Shown piece by piece: positions 1 through 11,739 of a stretch of DNA of 64,000 nucleotides. Below the pieces are notes generated by a model. That model did no database searches. It worked only from the letters and a program-made list of their open reading frames with translations, and was not told the DNA's origin. The translations under genes were made by a program, and so were the position numbers. Numbering within the stretch: position 1 is the stretch's first letter; every line of letters begins with the position of its first letter. The stretch covers positions 153,901,113 through 153,965,112 of the forward strand of contig NC_081405.1 in the NCBI RefSeq assembly GCF_030272615.1. The letters run 5' to 3'. The DNA is from Cryptomeria japonica (lineage: Eukaryota; Streptophyta; Pinopsida; Cupressales; Cupressaceae).

Positions 1-125
1 GAAAACCAATCTAGCTTTAATTTTGACAACTTCATCGACTTCATTTAATGTGTTCTTGAATACCCATTTAGTACCAATAACATTCTTATCCTTAGGTCTA
101 TGCACAAGTTCCCATGTGTTATTAT
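1..125 (-). pseudogene. copia reverse transcriptase, N-terminal fragment
   Basis: The minus-strand translation begins NTWELVHRPKDKNVIGTKWV and continues to KARLVF at the window edge. This is the conserved entry to the copia RT domain (TWELV..P....VIG.KWVF..K). The preceding EELD-x-IENN part of the same motif is at 1395-1425, on the other side of the solo LTR, so the two pieces were contiguous before the insertion. The catalytic YVDD region is not in the window. Confidence 0.9.
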
Positions 126-1389
126 TGTAGACACTTAAAAATAATTATTTTAATTATTTTTAATTCCTCACATAATTAATTAATTAATTATGTTAATTCA
201 TATTCTCCTCAATATTAATTAAATATAATTGATATTGTCACTATAGTATGTGACTGATTTATTTAATAAATCAATCCCCTTCTTTATTCTTCTAAAAATT
301 GAATTCTCACAAATCTCCCTCTTAGCTAATTAATCTCAATTAATTAGCTAACCCACATGCTTCCTGTAAACCATCTTCTTAATTTATCATTAACCTAATA
401 AAGTCTTCTAGAAACTCCCTAAACTCACTTAACCTTATTCTTCCAATTTTTAATTCCCTCCACTCATCCTCTCTCCTAGTCAAATCCTCCTACAAATCCT
501 AATCCCACCTAACATTTCCTCTAATCCCCCTCCTAATGAGTTGCTAATGGCTAATCATGATGATTAGCCACGAAGTCAACTCCTTGTCCCTTCCATCCAA
601 CCACTAGCTTTTAATGCTCTTTTCCTAGGTGAATGTGAGATCTTCAAAATCTCACAATCGTCTAGGCATCTCCTCTCCCAAGGAATTTTTAATTCCTTCT
701 TATTCCTCCAATCCCCATGATTATCCCTTTTTGGAGAATTTTAAATTCCTCCTCCCTATTCTTCAAGGAATGTCACATCTCTTGCTTCTCTCAAGGCACA
801 TGGGGAAGTCTTCCCAATGCACTTTGCTCTTCTCAAGGAACCTTGGGAAGTCTCCCCAATGTACCTTGAGGAGTGTGGAGACAAGAAATACATTTAAGGC
901 ATATCTCTTGGTCTCCACACCCTCTCTTGGGCCTTGTGTGAGCTCACAAGCAATCTTATCCCTTCATCTTGAATCCATCCTAGACATCCATGTTTCCTCT
1001 CCTCTTCCTATAAATTGAAGACTCCATCCCTCTATTTTTCATCTCCAAGTTTAACAATCTTATGCTGCCCATTTGAGTTCAAAAAAGTCATCAAAGCATC
1101 CAAACTATAGTCAAATCCATACTCATCCATCACTTAGTCATTTATCCATCCATCTCATCCTCCCATCAATCATATTGTGCACATTTGGAGAGCCATCCAC
1201 ATCAAGCAAGCAAAAGGAGCACATCAAGTGGAGCATCACCAAGGGGCACCTTCACTTCATCAAGCTCAATCTGAAGAAGAAGGTAAAATAGCAAGGTGAA
1301 ATAGTCTCTTCATGATATGTTAGCATTTTTACATGTTTATTTCATTATGTTTTGATCATTTTCCCTTCTAATTTGTTTTCCCCTCTTCA
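126..1389 (+). mobile_element. Solo LTR (TGTAGACAC family) inserted in copia RT
   Basis: The 1264-bp segment starts TGTAGACACTTAAAA and ends CCTCTTCA, so it has TG...CA ends. It is flanked by the perfect 5-bp duplication attat (121-125 and 1390-1394). Removing it with one attat restores the copia motif IENN-NTWELV. A TATA box (1009-1016) shows that the LTR points to +. No internal domain is present, so this is a solo LTR left by recombination. The start is AT-rich with short palindromes, as in the LTRs at 25279 and 44955. Short open frames inside it are chance. Confidence 0.93.
1009..1016 (+). promoter_or_regulatory. TATA box of the solo LTR
   Basis: TATAAATT lies about 880 bp into the LTR and is followed by a pyrimidine-rich stretch. 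This is where the U3/R boundary of a plant LTR promoter is expected. Confidence 0.6.
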
Positions 1390-1394
1390 ATTAT

Positions 1395-2690
1395 TTTCAA
1401 TCTAATCTAATTCTTCTTCCATAGCTCTCATCCAATTTTCATCTTTACAAGCTTCAACAACATCTTTAGGTTCAAATTTAGAAATCAAACATACTTTTTT
1501 AGCAACTAACCTTCTTCTCATTACACCTTTATTCTTATCACAAATAATCTGATTTTAAGAATGATTCAATATTACATACCTCAGAGTCGTTTGATTGTTT
1601 TGATTATCAGGTTCATGCACCTCTTCACCAGCAGCAACAACATCAAGGTTAACTGTCTCTACTGGATCATTTTGCTTAGGCACTTCAGTCTGAATAGGAG
1701 CTAAAACTACATGTTGTCTGTCATCATAACCACATTCTCTGATCTCTTTCCCAAGGTTCTCATACACCTTCACATTTACACTTTCCACTAACTTTCTTAG
1801 TCTCTTATTGTAGCACTGGTAGGCTTTGCTCTTTGCAGAATATCCCAAGAAAATTCCTTCATCACTTCTAGCATCAAACTTCCCTACATCCTCATCTCTC
1901 TTGATATAACATTTTTTACCAAATACTCTTAAATATATCACAGTAGGAACATGACCAAACCATAGCTCATAAGGGGTCTTACCAGTATCACCTTTGATAT
2001 GAACTATGTTGAATGTGTAAATAATAGTGCTAATAGCTTCTCTCCAGTAGATCTTCGAAACATTTCCCTCAATCAACATAGTCTAGGTTGCAGCATCCAA
2101 GATAGTTATGTTCTTCCTTTCAACAACTCCATTTTGTTCAGGGGTTCTAGTAGCAGATAATTGTCTTCTAATCCCATGCTTCTCACAGAATGAATTGAAC
2201 TCACTGGAATAGAATTATCCACATCTGTTAGATCTTAGACACTTTACCTTCAAACATGACTCACTCTCCAACTTAGCTTTGAATATCTTGAATTTGTCCA
2301 ATACTTATGATTTCTCCTTCAAAAAGACAACACACATCATCCTGTAATAATCATCAATTAGCAACATAAAATATATATCACCTTGCACACTTCTAACATT
2401 TGTAGGTCCACATGAGTCAGTATGCACAAGATCTAGCAGTCCATCAGATGTATACTATTTTCTCTTGAAAGAAATTCTTGTTTGCTTACCCAACTGACAT
2501 TTCTTACATACCGGATTATCAAGCTTTACAATCTTAAGCAGATCTCTAACAGCTTGTGTAGAACGGATCTTGATCACTGAATCAAAATTTACATGACACA
2601 TTATCCTCTACCACAACCAACTCTCATCAATCTGAGAAATCAAACAACTTTTCTCATCGGCATTCAAATGAAAAATGTTACCTTCAGTCT
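1395..2690 (-). pseudogene. copia integrase and connection to RT, degenerate
   Basis: From high to low coordinates the translation shows a GAG-pre-integrase end (CKKCQLGKQTRISFKRK), the integrase core start DLVHTDSCGPT with the first catalytic Asp, and LIDDYYRMMCVVFLKEK. The second motif has decayed to LRSNRCG-stop-F, where the family has LRSDRGGEF. Then follow TPEQNGVVERKN with the third catalytic residue and the C-terminal hallmark KTPYELWFGHVPTV...FDARSDEGIFLGYSAKSKAYQCYN (2079-1555). It ends in the RT-entry linker EELD-stop-IENN. Several stops and the lost catalytic Asp mean it is inactive. Confidence 0.9.
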
Positions 2691-3261
2691 TAGTTCCATA
2701 TGCAATTTATATACCAAAGACATTTAGAATATTGCGTTTCCCATCCTTTAATTGTAGATCATAACCTTTATCAACCATTTGTCCAACACTCAAAAGATTA
2801 TGATTCAAACCTTCAACATACAAGACATCATCAGTGGTATGCTTACCATCAAAAGAAATAGAACCTCTCCCATGGATCACACGGGCTTTGTCATCTCCAA
2901 ATATAACTATTCCATCATAATACCTTTCCATGCTCACAAATTTTCTTTTATCATTGGTCATATGATGTGAACAATAATTGTCAATTACCCATTCATCTTT
3001 CTCTTCAACCTGAGAAGCTAAAGCTTTCTCTTCAATAGTGCAGCTTATGGAATCAATAGGTACATGTCTATCTTCTTTAATGGCAATAAACACAACTTCA
3101 TCTAATTCTGATTCTTCATCTGTAACACCTTCATCAATAGCATAATAATAGTTCTTATGATTCATAAACTTTTGATTAGGCTTCAAGGGCTTATCATGCT
3201 TTTCATATCTATCATTCCTATCATGCTTAACAAACTTATCATTCTTGTCATACTTAGCCAT
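2691..3261 (-). pseudogene. copia protease / pre-integrase region, degenerate
   Basis: The 184-aa frame begins with a basic, Lys/Asp-repeat linker (residues 1-45) and an acidic stretch. It then carries WVIDNYCSHHMTND at about residues 91-104. In active copia proteases this site reads W-[IL]-[IL]-D-[ST]-G-[CA]-S-x-H-M. Here Ser-Gly is replaced by Asn-Tyr, so the catalytic D-S-G triad is broken. The stretch DDVLYVEGLNHNLLSVGQM (about residues 143-161) is the typical join to GAG-pre-integrase. It sits directly downstream of the gag frame with one frameshift between them. Confidence 0.88.
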
Positions 3262-3269
3262 TCTCTTCG

Positions 3270-4145
3270 AGCATCTAGAAGCAAAATGTCCATCTTATTG
3301 CAAGAGAAACATTTCAAAGACAACTTTCTATCATACTTACCGATTCCTTTAGGCAATCTTCAGGCAATCAATGCTTCAAGCTCATCTAGCTCTCTTTCTT
3401 TCTCTTCCATCTCTCTTCTCTCTCTTTCATATCTAGATATTTTGCACTCATCAGAATCATACTTTTTCTTATTGGATACAGATGCTAATTCTCTAAATGT
3501 TGTCTCATATTTTCCATGTGATTCTCCAAATTTGCTTAGCTCAAATGCAACAATATTTCCAATCAGTATATCTCTTGTCACTATAGTCACACTTTGGAAC
3601 TCATCAATAGCAACAACCTTATGTTTATAAGAAGGAGCCAAATATCTCATCACCTTAGCAACAATTCCATCTTCCTCAATGGTTCCACCGACACATCCGA
3701 TACCTAGGAAAAGCTCATTCACCTTAGCCATGAAAGAGTGCATGTTCTCATCATCTTCCATCTTCAATGTCTCATATTTTCCTTTCAAACTCTACAACTT
3801 AGCAAATTTCACCTATTTATCACCTTCATATAGGATATCAAGTTTCTCCCAGATCTCATGTGCGGTCTGAAGTCCCATTTCATTTGTCATCTCATAATCA
3901 TTTAGGGCACTGAGCAATGCTTCCTTCACTCTAATATTATGTTCAGCTTCCTTGATCTCATGAGGGGTAGTCGGTACATTTGGAGGAAAAGTATAGGCAT
4001 TCTTTGTAATCTTCCAGTAATCCTCTCCAAGACATTTCAAGTGCACTTCAATCTGGTTCTTCCATATAGCATAGTTACTTCCATCAAACCCCAGACTGTC
4101 CTTCTTAAAGATAACACCTTGAGCTGTCATCCTGGGTCTCCTCAA
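3270..4145 (-). pseudogene. copia gag (UBN2-type), degenerate
   Basis: Two frames at 4145-3813 and 3788-3360 read as one gag broken by stops. The first contains FDGSNYAIWKNQIEVHLKCL and TAHEIWEKLDILYEGD. The second begins KYETLKMEDDENMHSFMAKVNEL and includes the R-Y-L-A-P-S-Y motif. Both are typical of the copia gag (UBN2 family) that forms the virus-like particle shell. A long E/R-rich coiled coil follows (about 3450-3370). The CCHC zinc knuckle near 3290 is reduced to CFSCNK. The start is taken at the first Met after the primer-binding site. Confidence 0.88.
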
Positions 4146-4167
4146 GCGGTTAAGCCTCTACCGGAGG

Positions 4168-4186
4168 ATCTGGCTCTAATACCAAT
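4168..4186 (-). promoter_or_regulatory. Primer-binding site of the copia element
   Basis: Directly inside the 5' LTR the minus strand reads TTGGTATTAGAGCCAGAT. Plant copia elements use the initiator tRNA-Met site TGGTATCAGAGCC; one substitution is visible here. Confidence 0.8.
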
Positions 4187-5340
4187 TGATAGCAGTAGCA
4201 AAGAAGGAAGACTGAGAGGAGGGTGGGGGTGAATCAATCTTCACCAGAACAACAAACTTAATCACAAAAAATAGATATGATAAACTGCAGTACCTACAAA
4301 GATAAGGAAATTGAAATCACAACACAGAACACCAAGATTTTGACGTGGAAAACCTACTTAAGGGAAAAACCACTGTGGAAACCTATATACCCACAGTAAG
4401 ATGATACTCTATAGTAGTATCTGAAAATATTACAATGGGGAATGCACGTGCATTTAGGAATAGTGCCTAGAGCTCACTGCTCGAATATAATTGCCTGGAA
4501 GGCTACAACCCTCAAGGAAGTCTCACTCTCTTACAATGTGATTCGAACTACAATCCAAAAGAAATGAACTAAAAGAATAGCATCTCCAAATGCCTGATTA
4601 CAGTTCGGGTTAAGCACAGTTGTCTTCTCTACAACACTAATCTCTCCCCAACACTTTACCGAAGGATAAAACTCTTGTTCGCACATACACAACTCTTTGA
4701 TAATTCAGACACAACATCGACAGCTAAATTATATGTTTATATCACCTATATATTCAGCTCATCAACCTTGATAACAAGGTCGGCTAAACCCTCAACCCTC
4801 AATTACAAAATTACATCACACGATACAAAGATCGACCACCAGACCAATATAATGATTTACATGACATGACATAACATGGACCAAATTCAAATCCCCAAAT
4901 GCACAAATCCACTAGAAATAGAAACCACCAAAATATCACACAACGATCAATGCGGATCACCAAAATAAATAGGACACAACTAGAAAACATCAACAAGCAT
5001 GTTAGAATAATAAAAAACAGATGCACCAACACCACTTATCAAATCATTTGTCAACGTCTGAAAGCTCAAGAACACAACCAATCAACAACTATCGCGAAGA
5101 AAGATAACTTGGGAAGCACCAAATCATGATCCATCTATAGTGAAGATACAAAGTTCATCCCAAAATCTCAACACAAGATCTTATCACTCCAAAATATACC
5201 GGAGGAAATACTAAACTCTGCAAAACAGTGATCAACAAAACAAAACTGCAAAACCGGATCATAAGATCTTCCCAAAAACATAAGAGCAATACACAAGAAT
5301 ATGTTGAAATCAATGACAAAAACATATCCTAGCAGTAACA
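4187..5340 (-). repeat. 5' LTR of the copia element
   Basis: On the minus strand the LTR starts TGTTACTGCTAGGATATG (at 5340) and ends CTACTGCTATCA (at 4187), 1154 bp. It is of the same family as the solo LTRs at 19049-20380 and 22043-23364. They share the G-run next to GGTGAATC, the phrase on thin evidence of a TATATA-rich promoter near 4730-4755, and the start GGATATGTTxTTGTCATTGA. Confidence 0.88.
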
Positions 5341-5347
5341 ATTATCA

Positions 5348-7207
5348 ATGATATCCAATAGTAAGGAGCCTAAAATAACTAGAGTTGCCCATAGCTCTAC
5401 CCACGAGACTCCTCAACCAAAAAAGATTGGTGAACATAGTTCTCCTTCTGATACCCATAGGGCTCCTGATGACCCCTCTTTAGAAAAACCTCCAGCCAAA
5501 ACTAATGTTGTTGATATAGAACCCTATGTGTCTACTGAACTCAGTCAACCAAGTCTTGACAATTTTCCATTGAAACAACAAGAAATTGAGAAAATTCCTG
5601 AAAAAAAATCACCTAAAATAATTTCTCTTGATGATGACTCCTCTAGTGATGAGGAATCACAATAGTCTCCTCATTCTTCTACACCCTCTGGAGTTGATAC
5701 AAAAATATTAGAAGCTCCTAAAGAATTTGAGGCAGCTCAAATATACTCATCCCCTTCTCATGATTTTGAACCTCAATTACCCCCATCTCCTTCACAGTTT
5801 GTTAGAAGGGAAAAAAAAAAAATTCTCGTGGAAGAAGAAATTACATAGACTATAGATAAAGGAAGGGAGGAGGAATATGTTGAACTAATTAAGGCCATGA
5901 TCATGTCTCGACTAAAAATAGAGCTTTCTAAAGAACAAAAGAAAATAAGTTTTATGGAGGAAAATTTAAGACAAAACATGAAGAAATTAGAAAAGCTACT
6001 TTGAACATTGAAATGGAACAAAGAGTTGCCAAAGAAAAAGAGGAAAACTGGAAAAGGGTTATGGAACAAACCTAAGAAGCCTTAAATCAAACCACTTCTC
6101 AACTATTGCAAAACAATGAGGAAATCGGGAAACTAAAGGAAGAATTGGCAATAAAAGAACATCAAATAAGGAATCAAAAACTGCCAACACCTACTCAGGG
6201 AGCATCAACTTACTTTTCTCTTCCATGGAAGGTTTCCTTGATTATTGATAAGTTGAAGCAATAAAATTATGCATTGACAAAACAACTAGAAGAAGGGAAA
6301 TAATATAAGAACAAAGCAACTCAATGAATAGAGCAGATAGCAAAACTTTCATCGGCTCTATTAGAAACGAGGAAACTTTCTAGACTATACTCACTATTTC
6401 TTTGTGAAAAAATCCTTCAATGGAAAATAAATCAGTTGGTATTGGATAGGAAGATAGACTATGAGGATGATTATGACTTTCTTGAAGATTTTTACAAAAA
6501 TCATCCCATGTACCAAAACCTAATGTGTGAATTTTTCTTGCATGGATTTTTGATGGGCCACTATTATCAATCCTTTTTGAATATTTATGTTGGAGATGTG
6601 CAAGTTAGAGCATTTGTGTCCTTGTTGCATAATCAGGTGGACTTGGAAAATAGATTGGATCAGTACAAAGACACACAAAATAGACTAGCCCTTCCAAGTA
6701 GGGATGAAACACCAAATTCCTCATCTTTTTGGTCAAAGTTTGTTTCAATAGCACAACTAAAATAGGTGCAACCCACATATGCCAGAAATTTAGAAACCAG
6801 TATAAATTCATACCCAGATGTTCAGAACCAGATTCCATATAGAGCACTGGAAGCAACAAAAGCCAGGTATAATACTATTACACTTCCACTAAGGAGAAGA
6901 GAACCTATTTCTCTTACTAACATTACTTGGAGTCTTAACAGAGTAAGGTCAGTTATAAGGATAATGGAGGAACAAGAAATAGAGTGGGCCAGAATGAGAT
7001 TCAGACCACCATTAATCCTTATGTCGGTACCACAACTTGTTGAATCAGCCAACTTTGCGAGAGCAGCTCTAAGGGAATGGACAGATGAAGTTGAGTGATG
7101 GAAAGGCTATGTACCCCCCAGGAAGTACCAGGAATACAATTTTAATAAGTTAGATTTGACTTTACAAATTGAGAGGCAGAACAGGAACTTACAAGATCAA
7201 CCATGAG
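5348..7207 (+). pseudogene. Unknown coiled-coil protein, decayed
   Basis: I do not recognise this family. One frame starting MISNSKEPKI runs to a stop at 5666 and continues in frame beyond it. It is Ser/Pro/Glu-rich at first, with an acidic patch SLDDDSSSDEE. From about 5880 to 6420 it becomes Lys/Glu-rich with heptad-like coiled-coil character. From 6436 to 7098 two further frames are globular (FFLHGFLMGHYYQSFLNIYVGDVQ; LTNITWSLNRVRSVIRIMEEQ) and it closes with YVPPRKYQEYNFNKLDLTLQ. About seven internal stops or shifts make it a pseudogene. It abuts the copia LTR and is followed by an AT-rich tail. It could be an ORF of an undescribed mobile element or a decayed repeat-family gene. Confidence 0.5.
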
Positions 7208-8741
7208 GACATGGTTGGAAATAGGAGGGGGATAATGATGAGAGGCTCATCTTTACACTTTTAATCATACTTTATGGTTTAAACTTTTAATTATCTATGA
7301 ACTAATATGCTAGGTAGAATACTTATAACTTGCATGTTTACTCATTTTTGATATTATTCTTCTTATTAGAAGTAATATTAGGAATGATATATTTTGGTTA
7401 AATGTTTTACTTTTTGATTGATTTACAAGTATGAATATTGTGATATCCAGAATTATGTCGCTTTGTTCTAATTAATCTTCATGTATTTTTTAATATTTTT
7501 TAAGAGAGCAAGCGGATTCAATAGTCAAATCTAGTTCATTTTCCACCTGTATGATGACGGCTCCTAAAGTATTCTAGATAGAAGATCCACTTGATCTTCC
7601 TTGTGTCTATTTCATTGGTTGTCTCTAGAAATTTCACTTCCTTCTGAAATTTGTTAGTATGATGTTAAGTTTTCTCTAGTTCAATTTGTATCCATTACTT
7701 TATTTTAAGCGGGTAACAGTACTTTGAATTTGAATAAAGGATATGTATAAATATCTTGTTGAGTTCTGTAGAATGTAATAGGAAAATTAGTCAGTAAGTT
7801 AGCCAACAATAGAGCTACATATTTTGTAATCAACAAGTCTGTTTTTAGATCTTGTTGGAAGTACATTTCAATGAAAATTAGAATTTGATCTATGAATTCT
7901 TGTACCTCGGATCCCACCAAAGGAAGAGCAAGGCCCACTCAACAGAAGGGAGGTGATCCTTGTGTTGTTTCTTTTACATGCTTAGTTTGTGCATTGAAAT
8001 TGATTTCAAATTGTTCATATTCTATGGTAACGCATTTCTGATTAGATTAAGTGTTGAATTTCAAAAGTTGTAGTTGTTTTAATTTCCACTCAGATATTGT
8101 TTAAATAAGTGCATGTTAAGAAGTCTTAGTTATCTAATGTCATTTAGTTTCTTTTCAATAAATGAATTTATTTTCTCATTTTAGTAAGATGACAAATTTG
8201 GAACTAAGAAAAGAACAAAATCATTATTGGGTTAGCTCATGGAATTTAGTTGCTTTCCTGTTTGTTAAATAGATTTTGTTTCTGTAGTTATAATTTAGAT
8301 TTATTTCCTGCAAACATAATTTGGATTTCACTTTCAGCAAGCATAAAATAGGTTGATTTTTCAACACTTAGCTGTAGATTTAATTTTATAGAAAGTTAAA
8401 AGTTATTTAAGTTTGTGATGAGATAATTCCATGATTTAGAGCTTAAACTTTGTTTTGTATGAACTCTTGGTGTTAGATTGAACTCTTTATAGGATAGTTG
8501 ATTTTTGTAGCTTAAATTAGCAAGGTGTCTTTTAGTTCTAAACGACAGTCATAGGAATAGTTCATGATAGATCTCGGTAGCTCCCGACGGAGTATGATCC
8601 AACCCCAGTTAATATTTTACAGTGCAAAACCCCCCAAATGAGATCCTCTTTATCACAGACATCTTTCAGACACACCCCGTGTTGATAATGAAAATAATTT
8701 AAATGGTGCAAGTTGCGACACCAATGATCTTGACCACCAGT
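7208..8741. other. AT-rich DNA, no gene seen
   Basis: Codon-like structure stops at 7207. The stretch is T-rich and the only open frame (7705-7938, minus) has no recognisable motif. A less AT-rich block at 8570-8741 may be the edge of a decayed element, but I could not classify it. Confidence 0.6.
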
Positions 8742-9891
8742 TGGTATATTTTGTCTTAGTCTTCACATGCATGTTTTTAAAGCATGTTCTCTAAGTCACT
8801 CTTAAGTGATGGTCCCACCTGGGAGTCATTGGGTTTGTTGGTTGAAAATTTTGCAAACTCTAGAAATTTACAAAATTGTAGCTTCAAGCACAATGTGCGA
8901 GATTAAATCTATCCTAATTTCTTAGGGAAGGCTCCCCCTTTCACTTACTACTCTATCTATTTAAAAATGATTATAACTTCTGACTTCTAATCTAAGATTG
9001 GGTGGTGTATCATCCTATTCTATTTTTTAAGAATAGATGGTATCCTCTCCCCTTTCTTCAAGAAAGAATTTACAATATAGAGTAGTAATAATTCTTACAC
9101 TTTCAATGTTACAAATTAACCCAAAATGTAGGAATGATCAAATACAAATAAGTAAAGAAGAAAAGTTTCCATGAAGGCACAAATTCCCCCATTGCTTCTC
9201 TGGGGTGGGAAAACAATGTTCAAGCTCAAAATCTTGCAACCACTATGATCCCATCAACCTTTCACAACTAAATTATGTATCCCATAGTTGTGTACTAAGA
9301 TAATAAAGTAAAGCACAAAGCCTTTATCTTGATATCCTTTTACAACTTTTGATAATTTTTTCTTGAAATAACAATATGAAGCTCAAAGTCTTCAAGTTAT
9401 TATCTCCTTCCAGCAAGATAACAAAACAAATCACAAAGTCTTTGAAATGCTATCTTACTATATTCAAGCTAACTTTTATCTTGAAAGTACCAATCTGAAG
9501 CTCAAAGTCTTCAAAATGATATCACATTCACTAATTCCTAATTCTATTGACAAGAGCTGAAATATGACACAAAATTCATAAAACAACAATTGTCTCTATG
9601 CTTTAACAATATTCTCTCAACACGCCTTTACTCAGACAAAATGAGAATATATAATGAAAATGACATAAGAACACTCTCACCATAAAACACAAATGAATCC
9701 AACACAAAGTCTAGATGCCAAAGCTTTCTTCTTATTTCATCAAGTTTGTAAAATCACAATAGGAACACAAAGCTTCACTTTTTCCCTTCACTTCAACAAA
9801 GTTTTGGCATATATGTTAAAGATTCCTTAATCCTAAAAGATCAAGAAGATCAAAAGATCCTTATTCCAATGAAAATATCCATATATATAAA

Positions 9892-9903
9892 GGAGAGGTG
9901 CAA
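9892..9903 (+). promoter_or_regulatory. TATA box of the 2.1-kb LTR
   Basis: TATATATAAAGG is about 1060 bp into the LTR. The hairpin array lies roughly 490-900 bp downstream, so it would be in the transcript. Confidence 0.6.
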
Positions 9904-10269
9904 CATGAAACTACGAAAATTATAACTAATTTGTGACCAAGTCAAAGGTAGAGTTTGATTTGACTTAGGACACATTCAAGTTCTACATGTAAAAGCATAA
10001 ATACAAAATGAAACTTGAGGTGTCAATTGAGATTACAAAATGACACTAGGCTAGAGATGCATAAAAATGACTAAGTGTTTGGAGCCTCATCTTGTTCATC
10101 ATTGTCTCCATTTTTCTTTAAGAAATCTTCATATTGTCGCAAGGTAGCCTGTATTTCACAATCATCTAGTTCCAATGTGCTAAATTTGGAATCTGGAGTG
10201 GAGTTTCACAAATGGATTTGAAGAATTCCTAGAGTTGGACAACCAAAAGGGGATCATGAAGTGCACTTC

Positions 10270-10340
10270 GGACTTGTAAGTCTGATTTACATTTGGGGAG
10301 GGTCAACAATCATATCAGTGCATATCAAACTTACAAGTCC
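10270..10340. repeat. Inverted repeat ahead of the hairpin array
   Basis: Arms 10270-10286 and 10324-10340 pair over 17 bp with one mismatch (GGACTTGTAAG against CTTACAAGTCC). The loop is 37 nt. It precedes the array of smaller hairpins. Confidence 0.85.
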
Positions 10341-10384
10341 AATTTGCCCTTATGCAAAAACAAAGGGAAGAAAAATTGTCTCTA

Positions 10385-10791
10385 GTGCAAATCAGGGTTA
10401 TACCCCCGATGTGCACCATGATGGGGAGACTTGGTGTAGATTGGGGATACGGCCCCGATCTACACCATTTTCAAGGGACTTAGTGTAGGTTGGGGTTACG
10501 ATGCCAATCTATACCAAAATGGGGGGACTTGGTGCAGGTTGGGGTTATAACCCCTCCTTGCACCAAAACCAGGAGGACTTGGTGTAAGCCAAGTTTACAA
10601 CTCTGACTTGCACCAAAATGGGAGAACTTCTAAGGCTTTAGGTGTAAGTCAAGGGTTATAACTCTAACTTGTACGAGACATGAAAAACTTTTCTATGAAG
10701 TGGTGTAAATTAGGGTTACAAACCTGATTTGCACCAAACTAAAAATTTTGAAGGGGAAGTGTAATTTGGGTTTGTAGCCCCGATTTACACC
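10385..10791 (+). repeat. Array of eight 32-34-bp near-palindromic hairpins
   Basis: Units are at 10385-10416, 10433-10466, 10482-10515, 10531-10564, 10581-10614, 10641-10674, 10702-10735 and 10758-10791. Seven are exactly 34 bp and the first is 32 bp. Each runs GGTGTA...(GGGTTA)...TACACC and folds on itself, for example GGTGTAGATTGGGG with CCCCGATCTACACC. Spacers are 15-27 bp and not conserved. Left and right arms change together between units, which keeps pairing. The spacers are short and the host is a plant, so this is not CRISPR. Confidence 0.9.
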
Positions 10792-11059
10792 AAAACACAA
10801 AAAATAACTTAAAAGACCCAAAAAGGAATAGAATCTCCGAATCAAGAATTGAGGGTCCTAAATCATGCATGAGGGGGAATAAAGACTACCTCAAAAAGTG
10901 TGCTTAGATAACATATGCTAAAAATTGGACAAAAGTTGTAGGGGTTAACCTGTTTTTGTGACAACCAAAAACAAGCACAACAGGGTTGTCGTTGAAGTCT
11001 ATATCGTATTCAACCGATCCACCAAGCTGATGTGGAAGTCCATGATATAGTCTATTTAG

Positions 11060-11169
11060 CACCCAAATTGTACCATTGATTGTGCTTAATAATTAATTGA
11101 AAAACAAAAACTTGTTATGTGTAAATTTTTAATTAATTAAAAATCACGGTCAATGGTACAGTTTGGGTG
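11060..11169. mobile_element. MITE-like palindromic element, copy 1
   Basis: The 20-bp ends CACCCAAATTGTACCATTGA (11060-11079) and TCAATGGTACAGTTTGGGTG (11150-11169) are inverted with one mismatch and enclose 70 bp of AT-rich DNA. The inverted end extends weakly outward as CTAT..A. A second copy sits at the matching place in the other arm (26516-26626), so insertion predates the arm duplication. Confidence 0.75.
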
Positions 11170-11739
11170 TTATATTGGCAATTTGTAACAAAAATAGCTT
11201 TTCGGTGATACTCTTGTTGAAGCTTCAATGACCTGATGATGTCCACATGTCGATAAAATTCTATGTCTTGAAAACGTTAAAAATTCATCTTACATACTCA
11301 CCGATGCACATGTGGATGGACCCATCAAAATGAATGACCTTGACAAAATCTTTTTTTTTCAATCAACCAATCATTGTAGACAATTTTTCCATTACTTTAG
11401 CATTCCCATAGTTTCCAATTTTTTAAATATTTAAATAGTTATAATAAAATTATTCCTTCATCTTCCTATTGGTTGATTTGTCAAAGTAAAAAAAAAAGTA
11501 TTCACAATGTAATTTTTCACTTATTTTTTATTGAGAAGATATATATTACTAATGATTTAGAAGTATTAAAAAAAATTTAAAGATTCTAGAAAGACCTCAA
11601 GAATCCAAACTATCATGTCAAAAACAACGATTTAGTAGAATTACTATAAAACTCATATACATTCTTCAGATTATAAAACAAAGCAAAACAAGAAAAGTCT
11701 CCTACAAAATATAGCCTGCAGGCTTATACATTGTTCAGA

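Larger units (their letters stand above)
1..5340 (-). mobile_element. Ty1/copia LTR retrotransposon, 5' part, decayed
   Basis: Read on the minus strand the order is LTR (5340-4187), primer-binding site, gag, protease, GAG-pre-integrase, integrase and the start of RT at the left edge. Protease-integrase-RT order is the defining feature of Ty1/copia. The frame has many stops and shifts, so the copy is dead. The 3' half and 3' LTR lie outside the window. The five bases next to the LTR are attat (5341-5345); if this is the target-site duplication, the same five bases should flank the missing 3' LTR. A later solo LTR (126-1389) splits the RT. Confidence 0.93.
8836..10982 (+). mobile_element. Solo LTR (TGTTGG...CAACA), 2.1 kb
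   Basis: This segment interrupts the left arm between cattgggtt and gtcgttgaag; the right arm has the uninterrupted sequence (26680-26705). It begins TGTTGGTTGAAAATTTTG and ends AAGCACAACA, with the perfect duplication gggtt at 8831-8835 and 10983-10987. A TATATATAAAGG promoter motif at 9892-9903 places it on + with R/U5 on the right. Its downstream part carries the hairpin array at 10385-10791. No gag or pol is present, so it is a solo LTR, long for a plant LTR. Confidence 0.92.

Noticed and set aside
629-1291. Open frames of 129 and 72 aa on +
   Set aside because: They lie inside a solo LTR and have low-complexity Ser/Pro/Leu composition with no motif.
10385-10791. CRISPR-like array
   Set aside because: Units are self-complementary and divergent, spacers are only 15-27 bp, and the setting is a plant LTR.
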